Assembly: GCF_964204645.1 (NCBI RefSeq)
Contig: NC_134031.1
Coordinates: forward strand, 17,357,307-17,421,306
Direction of reading: 5' to 3'
From: Tubulanus polymorphus
Taxonomy: Eukaryota; Nemertea; Palaeonemertea; Tubulaniformes; Tubulanidae
DNA length: 64,000 nucleotides
A program made the position numbers and the translations under genes. Positions 27,552-39,420 of this stretch are shown piece by piece. The notes beneath the pieces are model-generated. The model made no database searches. It was not told the DNA's origin and saw only the letters and a list, made by a program, of their open reading frames with translations. Each line of letters opens with the position of its first letter. Position 1 is the stretch's first letter.

Positions 27552-28048
27552 GGAAAGAAACCAACCATAATTATTATCTTGTCCTTATTTTATGGCACAT
27601 CAAGTGAATATTTTGATGATATGCGGTTGAAAAATTGAAGCATTTCTCCACTTTCCTTCAAGACGATTCAGAAGCATTCTGTTGAAAATCCTAACCTAAA
27701 ACCAGATAGCGGACATGCGTGCAAAGCGTTAGCTTGGAAATTGGGTTTGTGTAGAATACTGAAATTGCACATTCAGTCGATATAGACAAAAACGGGTTGT
27801 TTTTACTCATTTGTGATTCTAAATATTCTACCTGACCAATCTTGTACTGAGCCGATATACCTCCACTATATTTGGCACCCATTAAACCGACATCCAACGA
27901 AGCCTCGATGCATTAGTCACAATCTCGCAGACTTTGCATTTCCTTTTCCATTAGATCTCCACTTAGTCGGCCGAGCTATATTTCTCCCCGCGTAAAGCTA
28001 TATCGTAAACAGCGTCGCGCACGCATCAACTTTGTATTAACACCACAA

Positions 28049-28222
28049 TGTTGACGACTCTTTCCAAAGTGACGAAAAAACAAACGAAAAAGAATCTTTT
28101 TTATCGTGGGTTGAAACATTTTTCTGTATCACGTGTGGCGACTTTTTCTGAAATGACGAAAATAAAGCAAATGTAAATGTAGTTTTATTATCATAGGTTG
28201 AAACATTTTGTGTATCGTGAAG
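28049..28222. repeat. Two-copy tandem repeat, unit about 87 bp
   Basis: Two head-to-tail units share GCGACT/ACGACT, TTTTC--AAATGACGAAAA, and GGTTGAAACATTTT followed by TGTATC. The copies are moderately diverged, and there is no coding potential beyond shared short frames. Confidence 0.7.
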
Positions 28223-31200
28223 GTCAGGTGCCACGAAATTAGGTAGTTACTGGACGCGCACTTCAACGAACTATGATACGCATGCAGTGGGTTACAGACA
28301 TATCTATTAGAAATATCTCTATGTCGAATGATATTTCTTTGTTTATTCTGGTTTTTAAACCACCCGTCTGAATATGACGCCTAGGATGTTGTAGGAGAAT
28401 ACTCGTGGTGTCAAATATTCCATCTAGTAAACTCTGCTTGAATTTTTTTCGACGCATAGAGTGCAATTTTTGTAACGCCACAGAAATTTCTGTCTTTTTA
28501 CGTTACAGGATAGGTTCGTAATGTGTTCTCGAGATGTTGAATTTACGATTCGACTTAACTATAGAATTTCTAGCTAAAAAGCCGAACCTGAAGCAGATAT
28601 CGAGTATATATTTTTTAAGCGCAACAACGAAACGCAATTAATAATTCCGGCCTCGCGAACATTCGAGCATGATAAAAATTGCCGGTGACTGCTAATTCTG
28701 GATGTATATTTGGTTAGGCCATTAAGAGAAATCAGGGATACATTAAATGCTCTAATAGAAATGCGTTTTGGATAGTAAGTGCTTTCCGTAATGCGATATA
28801 GATCAAGCGTGCAAAAAAAGGAAAAATTCCATTTGACAACATTTTATGTCAAAGTGCTTTCTTGGCTTCGGGTTCAATCTTTGTGCATCGTTGCGAAGGA
28901 TTTTGTTGATAGTGCTATTTTCGAGCGATTTCGTTATCGCGGGGTCGCGTTTGATTCGATAAAATATTCTCGTACGCAACGTTCAACATTATGGGATTTA
29001 AAATTGGATGAAAGCTTTTGTTGATCTTGGCAATTTTCCTCGAATTCGTTTCAGAAAGGGTCACCCGTTTTAAGTCAACTGCGGCGCGACGCGGAATTGT
29101 TCGATTCACGAAATTACTACACGTATTTTGAAATGAATCACACGCTTTGATTTTGTACTAATCGCGGTGCAGAAATGGACTGAAGTTGTTGAAGTTCGAA
29201 TAGATAGAAAAACCTTTTAGTTTATGATCGTCGTGGCGTATTATAGGCATCATTTTAATGCAGTACGCTTTTTCTTAATGAATTAATGAACTTTTAACGT
29301 CGTCGCTGCATTAAAAGCATTCATTAAGCCCGCATTTAATCATCTCTGATTTGATGCGCGCGCGCGTGAACGGATCCACACTGAAAACTGTTTTTAGATA
29401 AAGATAAAACTCGGGTCCGAGAAAAAAAATCGATAACATTTGCAGATGATTTAGAAGCGTGATATGAAAAAAGCAGTTCTTAGATGATGCCGTAATCATT
29501 TCTTCACTAATTGTTAATTACTCGTTACAAAGTAAAAGGTTACCAGTAAAAGGTTAAATTGATAGGCACTATAGATTATTTCTGATCGGCAATGTCGAAT
29601 GTAAGGAAAGTTGGCTTTTGATATGAAATAACATTGATTTCCGGAGCCTAATGTATTTCCTATACTGCCTAATCCCGCGTCTGTATTCGTCTTAGAGAAA
29701 GAAAACCAACCGAGAACCCGGTGCATTTCGTCGGCAAGATTTTAGTCATCTGTCTCTTTGGCTAATGCAGAATTTCTCTTAAAGCGATCAATCCTGTCCA
29801 TTAAGAACAATAGTTTACCATTCGTACATCCTCACTCGCGGATTTAATGCAAAAAGCATTAAATATTGATGACAAGTGCAGCGCACGTAACAGGGCAAAA
29901 GACATACAGAGCCTCTTACCAGCGATGTTTGAACCAAAGCGTTGGATACTTTTAGCAATAATTTGTGACAATAACGACATCGACACGATGTAAAGTTCAT
30001 CATGTTTAAGATCGTGCTAAAATCATCAAATATCGTCGAGATTGAACGCGTTTCCTGGGATTCAACCTGCGTCATTTCGATATTTCCGTCGCGTGTTACT
30101 CAATACAATCGCTGGCTACTTTACTTTTTCATCGCTAAATCACTAAACTATATCACCGAGACTCGTGGACGTTGAGTGAGCCGTATTTTAACTATCAAGA
30201 TGCGATCTCATTCAGTCGATAGGTTCACTTTAAAAAAAAATCCTCGCCGCAACTCCATCTAATCATAATTTGCAGAGGGGCATTTTCTAAATTCATTAGG
30301 TAATGTATTTTCCTATTGAATTAGTCAATTTTCCATTAGTATATCAATCATTTAACCTGAAAATTTAATCATGTAATTGTGGTGCCAGGGGATGCATTGT
30401 ATCCGGGGTCAGAGGAAAAAACAGCCACGACAATGAATTATACGTCGATTGGTTCACGAAATATATTACAAATATGTTGTCATTTGATAACGTACTTGGA
30501 ACGCTCCCCCAAATGAAGGGAGCAGAACTGCGTGATACACGTTTTATTACGAGGGAGAAATTGCATAAGGGAGGATTTTTACGCCGGTTTTTACTCTATC
30601 CGATTTTAAGCTCAATTTAGAAAATAGAATAGAATTCGAGTCTTGTCAGCTAGCTACACGTATCAGACATCGCGTAATTCCAGATCGACCGTTTTCAGCA
30701 TTCTACACATAGTTGCATGCTGCAATTCAAAGTAATTTAAGCTAGCATTTCATAATGATTTAATAAATAATCAACGCTATTAGATTATGTCATAATACAC
30801 ATATATAAAGCGGATAATATCTTAATGTACGTTAATTCCATTGGTTCCATTAGCCGATGAATAAATGTCAGCAGTAATTGCAGATTGGCTCGAAGGCTGT
30901 TAATCTTAAACAGACCCCGAATTACCATTAGTCCGCCATTTCAAGTCACGTCATTTTGTTGAAAGCTTTCGCCCGAAAAGCACTTTATTCGAGCACTATT
31001 TAATGGGCGGAAATATACTTTATTTGTCAGGCACCGTGCAGTCGCACCCCGCGCACTCTATTTCGGCTGCATATTCATCCGCCTGTTAAAAAAAGCTCAA
31101 AGACAATCTTGGTGAATGCATGCGCCAAACAGTGCGTGGCGATTTTTATTTTTACTGTTTCAAGGTACCACAAGGATCGCCACATGGATAGCTGCAAAAA

Positions 31201-32072
31201 CTACTCGATGTAAACGAATTTTCCGTTGTTGTAGAAAATTTCATTTTACATAATGGTGTTAATGGCTCGCTTAATGTACACTTATTCACTCTCGCGTAGA
31301 TGGACCTAAGTGCACTTAGACTAAATGTATTGGTATTTGCGATTAAAGCACCACTATAACATACTACGGTGGTCAGTTCTGTTATTGCAAAATCGAATTC
31401 GCGACGAATAGTACGCAGCGTTCGACAACAAGATCTGGAAATCTATTTATACGTTGTTTTTTTAAGAGCAACGCAAATAGGTCACATAGTTCCTAAACTT
31501 TTCTTCTCCTTGGAACTTAACACTTCGGCGAAAAGGATTCGAAACGTAAAAAATTAAATCTCTATGGATCGGAACAGCTTTACGGAGGCTTCGATAAAAC
31601 TCGTGTGAATTGTCTGAATGACAGATTGCATTAAATTTACGCAGATCTTAAATGCTTTTGACAAGTCTTTAGAATCCTATGCTTGTGATGTTTTGAGGAA
31701 GGCTTGATGTTACTACAAAGAATTCACAAGTTTTAAGACCATTGATTTTCGATTTTGCCGTTACTCAAGTCGTAATAGGATTAAACTCATACTGAAAAGA
31801 TTTCGTTTCATAGCTCTCTAAGACTTCTCTTAAATCATTGAACTTCAAAAATGATTTGATACACAGTTCGCTACCAATAATAGTCGAAAACCCGAAGTAC
31901 AATGTATATACGTGCACATAGCAACAATGAATATTGCGACACTGTAAAATTCTTTACACTTTTAGCTGGGAATTTTAGATAATCTTTGGCCATTTTAAAC
32001 TTTTTTTGACGCCGTATATGGCAATAATGTTGATATTGATACCTATTATGCATTATTCAATGGGTTCTGCGT

Positions 32073-32277
32073 GAATCGATGTGTACTACGTCATCATTAT
32101 TGGCGTTTCAAGTTAACAATTGCAACTTTTGTATTTCGGGGCTAGACTGGTTGCCGGTCAATTCAATTCAATTATCGATATGTTCAAATTCAAAATAACT
32201 TAATTTATCCTTAGTGTATCGCAATATATGGTTTACTTTTCCAGACGTCAATAAACTTTAAGTTAGTTTCCTTGTTT
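32073..32277 (-). repeat. Dispersed repeat copy B
   Basis: This is the inverted counterpart of 26313-26597. It lacks the AT-rich insert found in copy A, and its ends (GACGTAGTACACATCGA and TTAAAGTTTATTGACGTC, both on the - strand) agree with copy A. Confidence 0.65.
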
Positions 32278-34999
32278 ATACTTAATACAAAGCGAGGTGT
32301 GTTTCGTCTTTACTTTTTTGAGCATTATTTATCTACATGAGCTTTATCGCGCATCAGTGAGCTGAGCCGAGATGATCCTCCACGTATTTTTCTATAGCTC
32401 AAAGTTTCTCGAGAAGATGTCGTTTGTCGTATATCGGATATCGATATCTTTCCGTCAGGTGGCTCAGAGAATACCGGCTGTTTGTCATCCTGGTGGGTGC
32501 GCGCGGTGTGGTTTCGGTGAGCGTTGATTCGATCTAGGTAACGTATAGCCCTGTTTCTCGTAATTAAAACTCGATACCGGTGCCAACCAGAAAATTACAA
32601 TAGCAATCCGTCCGTCGACTCGAATAATAGATTTTCTTTACGACTGATACCTTCTGCTGCGGGAACGCTATCCGATTCCGATGCCAAATCGGAAAAATAT
32701 CTTCGATTTCGTTTCGCCTTCGAGTTCTAGAACGATAACTTCGAGATCTGAAGTACCAAACAGCTATCGGGAAAAGGGGTTTCAGAACTGGTGCTTTTTT
32801 ACTCGTACTCCTGTTTTCGCCCGTTAAACAACTCTCGTATAGTAAGGGCATTAATCAATAGTTAAACATAGAAAAATCCAAACCTGCATACCGGTATGTA
32901 AATTGTTAGTTTTTTTTTGTTAGATATGTTACCTAAACCTGGAAAGTGCTTTTTCAAAAACGTAATATGTAAATTCAATAGCTGTCGGAACTGATAAAAC
33001 GAAACAGTTACAGCACTCAAAATTTCGAGATTTTACTGATTGTGTTTGGGATAGTGGTCTATCGGAAAATTAAGGGTTTCATACGCCAGAAACAATACGG
33101 TCCATTAGTGTGAAGCCGCTGTTCCGGCCCAGGGGAAACCTACATATTGTCTTCGGCATTGTGTCGTTTGAATAGGCCCAATTTTAATAACGCAAATGTA
33201 AACATCGGAATTGATTTCTAAAATGGATCGTTGATGAGATTGTATTGTGCTTACGAGTAGTTAGTTAGGCTTCAAATGATGTTTTTAATGTCTATCGTAT
33301 AGTCGATATTTTGATTTGTGTCATTAACTACCGACGTCGAAATTACCCCCTAGTTTCCTATCTACTCGTAACGCAGGCTTTTTAATGCGAAGCGAAGCAG
33401 CGGATTGAAAACGAGTGTAGAAAATTGAAAATCATGCCTATCATTTTGGTGGAGTATGAAAAGCGCGTGGACTGATTTCCTGTGTAACGGAGAACTTTAC
33501 TAAGACCGCGATACCTAACATTAAATTCATTTTCATGCTGATCACACTCGGCTATTAGTTTCATCGAGTGACTTTTCATTGCCGGAGTCTTCCGATACGC
33601 TCTTTCGCCGTAAATAAAAGACGACATCGAAAACGAAATTGCCTTTTAAATGACCCAGAAGGAAACGCCGCGACTGGAACGCCAGAATTACTGCGAAGCG
33701 TAATCAAATAGGCCGGAAGAACATCTTCGAACGGCACCCGGATCGATCCGTCGGATGTCGGGCGTAATATAATCTTTGACAAAAGTGGCAAAGAATAAGC
33801 ACTCAGTAAACATACCGTGTTACTGAAACCGGCGGACCTGACAAGACATATTAACTAAAGAAACCCGGTGTATTTGGTCGTATTAGTGCTAATCTGGCCG
33901 GCGTAAATTGGGTGCAAACTGGCATCAACTGAACACCAACTGGGCTCATTACGACGTATTGTAGGACAATTTCGTTGTCGTTGTACAATGCGTCATTGCA
34001 GTCATGCGTCCAAGCCGTGTATTCGCTTTTTGCGTGATGCTATATTGAATTTGGGAAGTATATCGTGACTATTTTTGAGCTATAGATATCACGGACACGC
34101 AAAAATGTAGTTTGGCGTAATTTCGGGTGTAAGATCACGTGCGCTGTAAGATCACGTGCGCGGATCTCCGCCATAACTTGAGCAGCCGTAGATTTTTCCG
34201 AGTTTCTAAGATAGACACAAAAAAACGGTGAATCGGTGAAATGATTGCCGTGTGCGTACGACTGTACACCGTTTGAAATACGATCGCGGTGATGAATATT
34301 TTCGGCGTCGTTTCTCGTAGAACATTAGTCATAATTGCATTTTATCTGCCTCGCGATTGCCGCAAAAACGAAAACAATATCGATGCAACGACGAGAAATT
34401 TAATCTCCCCGAGGTGAAACATTGATTTCGACTGAGAAAAATATAATTACAATATGAATTGACAAATGAGATCAGACTATTTTCTCGTTCTATTGTTTGC
34501 CCGGGGAAATGAAGCCGGTTACCGAGGTCTATAATGTCGCGAAGATTTCCTCGAATTATACTCGCGTGTCTTATCAGGCGAAGAATCTCCGATTGCATTC
34601 GATCAAGTTGAAAGATGAACAGTAGAAATTATTTTGTAAGTTTCTTGGGAGGCAAATCTATGTCTGTAGGCTAGCTGGTGTTGTTTTCCAGTCGGATGAG
34701 GAAATTTTGAAGTGAATTTGAATTCACGAAGAGTTCTGAAATTAATCACGAACAAAAGTCTTTTTGTGGGTTATACAATTTCTTGATCAACAATTTTCTT
34801 GTAATTCTCTCAAAGATTATTTGTTAAATCATTATATCATAAAATTGTTATTGTTATACTTTATAGAGTGCATCCCCCTCCAGGTACAGCTCTTTGGGTT
34901 TGGGGTTGTCCTCTTAAAATATGTCAATTGGTATGTTATTATCTATCATATTGTTTCTTATAGTATTAATAGTTATGTTTACATATTTGAGAAACTAAA

Positions 35000-35092
35000 T
35001 TCATCCATTAATTCATTAATTAATTCATTGATTCATACATTGATTCATTCATTCATTGATTCATTCATTCATTGATTCATTCATTCATTAAT
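35000..35092. repeat. ATTC/ATTG tetranucleotide microsatellite
   Basis: About 90 bases of ATTC units with ATTG and ATTA interruptions. A 103-codon open frame running through it is an artefact of the repeat. Confidence 0.95.
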
Positions 35093-35727
35093 GATCTATG
35101 TATATGCTGCATTGGTCAGTAGTTGTCCCATCATACGTAACATTACATCAATGTTCAAATATACAGAGGCGATATTTTCGATCAAACGATGGCGGATTTC
35201 ACTCGAAGTGACGATCATTTCACAGCGTGTAATCAACCGATTCTGATCGAAGTTTGATGAGATGCCGGCCGACTCCTGCGATGATGGAAAGGTCGCATGC
35301 TCTGTATAACCAGCTGTGGTAGGAAGGCGTGAAATGGCACTGTCACTGCAATTATCTGTACGGATGACTCTCGATTTGTGTCGTCTAAGGCAATCAACCA
35401 TGACCCGTGTGCTCCCTTGAATCAATTGGCCATCATCTCGTATCAGTTCTGTTAGCACAAGCAACCACACGACGGATACGTTAATAGAGCCATCGGCGAC
35501 AACCAAGACTGGTCAATCATTTTCTAGTCACCCCGATAACGCAATATCAAGTGGCATCGCTTTAATTCACTATCCAAACGATTGCTGTCGATAGTTGAGC
35601 ACTTAATCAACTTCGATAGATGAAATATTATTGGAAATTGGGTATCATTTGTATTTCCAACTTCATGGCCTTTAGGTTAGTGGGTGTTAATGCGCGACTT
35701 AGAAAACTTAGAAAAACTGGAAAATTG

Positions 35728-35789
35728 GGACTCAAACACCTGAGCCGCGGAATGCTAGTGCAGCGCTCCTGTCGCTGGACTAGTCATGA
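35728..35789 (-). repeat. tRNA-like SINE head (not a tRNA gene)
   Basis: Read on the - strand it contains CTAGTCCAGCGACAGGAGCG (D-arm/A-box-like), then CTGCACTAGCATTCCGCGG, then CAGGTGTTTGAGTCCCA (B-box-like). The spacing is that of a tRNA-derived SINE head. The acceptor stem is not intact, which argues against a working tRNA. Confidence 0.5.
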
Positions 35790-36119
35790 GATGCCGATCT
35801 TTTTTCTATTCATGATCCTAAGTTATATCATGTGTTCTCATTCAGTATCTATCAGTTCGTGCAAGTCACATGATGCATCGCTTCGACAAAAAGTTGACAA
35901 AGACCGACACAATCCTGGATACGATGTTTCAACGGTCATCGATCACCGAACAACTTCGGCGTGTGGATTTTCGCGAGACATACCGCTGGAAAGTGTCGAT
36001 GACGTGAAGTAACGCTTTGGGCGATTTTCTCCTACACAAGATTAATATTATTCTATCCGGTCATCGCACATTTAGCCCGATCGGAAAAACTCTCGATTCC
36101 CGGAAACGCGACTAATGGT

Positions 36120-36775
36120 CGTCTGTTGTCCAACTTCCGGTCAGTGAATGGTCAACAGTGATACGAACCTAATGCGAAACGCGTGTTATTTTCTCTTTTT
36201 GTGTGTTATATTTCCTGATGTTGTCTAGGATTACTTTTCTTCCACGTTTTGCAAGACTTGTATATTGAAATATCATGATATCTGAAGTGGTATTTTTTAT
36301 TTCCTCAGCAAACTTCCGGTCACAGGCCCGTGTCGAGGGGAGGTTCGGGGGTAGTGAATGGACCCCCTCAGAAAGTCGTTGTCAAAAAATTGGGGTTATG
36401 ACTTTTTTGAAATTTTGATACAATTTTCACGTTTTTTTTTTTTGGCAAATGTAAATAATCCATTCTCAAATGATTTATGTATGTAACCGGGCAATTTATA
36501 TCCAAGATCTTTCCTTTTTCAATAGGAAAGTGCCCCTTTTCCCAGTGAAAGTAGAAGAGCACCTCAGATAGCTTTGCACTGGTCTGGGTCAACGAATGTT
36601 CAGTGGTGTCTGGATACCGAATGCGAAAAGTGTCTTATTTCTTTCTGTTTCGTGCTACCTAATGTTGCCTCGGATCAGCTTTACCTCCTTGTCATGTTAG
36701 ACTTATCGAAATGGACTTGATATCCGACATCGTATTTTGTATTTTCAGCCGACAGAAATGCTCGGACAACAACAC
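36120..36775. repeat. Diverged direct repeat (about 180 bp) split by an insertion
   Basis: Segment 36141-36320 and segment 36597-36770 align along their length: AATGCGAAA-GTGT, then TTATTT-CT, then CTAATGTTG or CTGATGTTG, then a GATATC--A--T-GTATTTT end. Both are preceded by a TCAACGAATG- or TCAGTGAATG-like stretch. The 250 bp between them holds a decayed repeat-like sequence with GAGGGGAGGTTCGGGGG. Confidence 0.55.
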
Positions 36776-37765
36776 GACGACATAATATCAAACGGTAATT
36801 TAGGTTTATACTAAATACGTGAGACCTTGGCTTTCTCTGGTTCATACAGGATGATACCAATCAAGCGCTATTTTGTCGTAGTGACGTGTATTTTGTCGCG
36901 CATCACCGTTAATTTGTCCTATGAGACATAGTTTAGTGCGTTAATCCTGCCGGACTTCAGATCGCAGCTGGCAATAGACTCAACTCCAATTACACCGAAT
37001 CATCGCTTAAATAAACTAACGTCAAACTGGATAATTCCTGCTCATTTCAAGTGACACGAAGGACGAAGGTTGATGGCCCTTCTGGTAATTTCCTAAAAGA
37101 TGTATACGTCATATTTGCGACATACGACCATTAGCTGGATGGGAAATCTTCCCAACCTAGAAAATAACCCGTCGTGTTTTTCTCGATTCCTAATTTGATT
37201 TGACAATGATTTAATTATTAAGAGTTTGCCTCAATCTTCCCTTATAGCCAAAGCAAAATGTCAAAGTAGACTTTTACTGATTTCGTACATATTCTTTAAG
37301 TACAATACATACGCTGCTTGTACATTTCTTCCAGTAGAAACGCTTATCTGCCGGTCTCGAGACGTTAGTTTTCCTTTTCCAGCTACAATCAAAATTTGCA
37401 GATTCATTACCGCGTGTAAACAGCCGAAATGGATATACTATAGAAGAGCAAATACGTTGGTAATTGCCTTAACATTTTTCCCAGGTAAACACTTGCACAA
37501 TTTACCTGGCAATAATTGCGTCCACCTGAAAAACCGATAAAGCAAACTTCGCCAGAAATTAAATCTCGATTAAATTCCGTCGTTGAACAAACACGACATA
37601 ATTACTCCTAAATGGTACAATGAAGACTCTGTATAAAAGAAACACTTGCTTTATTTATTCTCAAATGGCAACGTAGAAAATAGCCATTGTGAATGCAACA
37701 TAAATTGACTTAGTGCCGTGTCGATTTTTAAAGAAATTTAATCAAACTAGACGAATGGTGCCGTA

Positions 37766-38069
37766 AGTAGTGATAGGGGGTTACTATGGGCCCAGTGGTT
37801 AAATTGTGGTTGTGGTTAAATCCAAGATGGCGCCCCGTTCCAAGATGACGGCGGTCACGTGACCCCCCGTATGATTCAAAAATTGCGATGGATGCTCCCA
37901 AACAGCTGTTACACGATTACTGATGCGATAACCCGGGGCACCATCTTGGATCACATGACCGACGCCATCTTGGACGGACACCATCTTGGATCACATGACC
38001 GACGCCATCTTGGATTTAACCACAACCACAATTTAACCACTGGGCCCATAGTAACCCCCTATCACTACT
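37766..38069. mobile_element. 304 bp MITE with 67 bp perfect terminal inverted repeats
   Basis: The terminal repeats are 37766-37832 and 38003-38069, identical over 67 bases and starting AGTAGTGATAGGGGGTTACT. GCCGTA directly flanks both ends (37760-37765 and 38070-38075), as expected for a 6 bp target-site duplication. Inside is a 40 bp direct repeat (37939-37978 and 37979-38014). It contains six CCATCTTGG/CCAAGATGG-type cores and a perfect 12 bp palindrome GGTCACGTGACC at 37853-37864. There is no ORF. The intact ends suggest a young insertion. Confidence 0.93.
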
Positions 38070-39148
38070 GCCGTATAAATGAATATATACTTGAATAGTT
38101 TTGGAGATTCTATAGAAGATTATTCAAAAAGAGAAGTCCGCTTTTACGAACTAAAATGACGTCATTCTTGATGGTAGTGCACATTTTCGTTTTTGCTGCT
38201 TTTCAAACTTAATCCTTGATCCGATTAAAGATCGTATTTTGTAATGGTATTAGATTTTAATTAAGTAATTGGAAACCGTGAGCAACACATCTCACGCTCA
38301 CGTAATTCATTGTTTAACATTAAGTCCATAGTTTTATGTATATTGTTGTAAGAAACTGTCTTTTAAACGTTTAAAGTTGTATTGAAAGATGACGCCAAAT
38401 GAAATTGCGAATGCCCGCGGCTCTGGTTTTATCAGCAATCATTTCGAGAGACATCGAATGTTAACCTTATAGAACTTATCTTTAAAACCGGCTCAGAGTC
38501 GAAATTGAAAATACCATTTTAGCGTTTGGACTCGGTATCGAGCAACCCGTACTTTATTATCGAGTTTCAGCAGATTCGATGCTGGGTTCTTGTCCCTGTT
38601 TTGAGGATCGAATCAAGTCGGACGAATTGAAACTTGAATGGAATATAGTAAAGCTTGGAAACACCAAGGATTTGCGATGGTCTTCGGTTTAAAAGTATCA
38701 TCGATCTGTTCCGCAAAGCAAAGCGTAGCCTATCGCCGCGGTGATTATCATAATTCGATTTTAAGGCATCCATAAATTCTCTCCGATGAAGGCGACGACG
38801 GTGACAATGAAAGCCGTACCGGTGCGAATTAATACTTGCTTGGTTAGACGGGTAGATTCGATGACGAGTCCTTGTGAAGATGGTTAATGACGCGAACTGG
38901 TATCGGGCACGAAAATCATCAAAAGATTCGCCTTATCTCTGAAGAAGTTGTTTGAACAAAACCAGTAAACGGTATTTACCTGCGTCGTAATCTGATTACA
39001 AGATAGTGATTTCTGCTCGGTCGAGTTGAAATGAACATGTCGGAATCGCTGTCTTTTCTTTGACCAGTGTCTCTCTGTGTACTGAGTACCGTCAAAGGGG
39101 CAGTTCTTATGACATTTTCCCACATCCTTCGTCAATATACACGTATTG

Positions 39149-39420
39149 TCAGGAGATGATCCAGCGAACACTGTTGAGGGTAGCAAAACTTATGAAAAGG
39201 GGCATAATCCACGACAAACAAGGTCCTTCCTCAAAATACTTTATGAATTTACTGTTTTATGGTGCAATTTCCAAGCAATGAACAAAGTCCTGGTGCAAAA
39301 TACTTTCTACAAAATTTGCTGCATTGAGAGCTGCCAGGCAGTAAAGACGAAATTGAGAAGAATGGTGCAATATCTTTTTGTTGAAAGTTTATCCCTTCGC
39401 CCTCCTATTTTTTCTTGAAA
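39149..39420. mobile_element. Second copy of the hAT-like repeat (diverged)
   Basis: It shares with 27205-27430 the blocks TGTTGAGGGTAGCA, ATAATCCACGACAAACAAGG, ATTTCCAAGCAA or TTTCCAAGCAA, CCT-ATGCAAA-like and AAGAATGGTG. The left end is eroded (CAGGAGATGATCCAG). No transposase frame is seen. Confidence 0.55.

Noticed and set aside
34764-35075. 103-codon frame ending in Ile/His/Ser repeats
   Set aside because: The repeated residues come from the ATTC microsatellite.
35096-35506. 136-codon open frame on the - strand
   Set aside because: It is the longest frame in the LMO4-CUB gap and its codons look fairly even, but it matches no family, starts at TTG with a stop three codons upstream, and has no obvious splice partners. 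Chance cannot be excluded.
35620-36012. 130-codon open frame on the + strand
   Set aside because: It runs through the tRNA-like SINE head on the opposite strand and has no domain or motif. Treated as chance.
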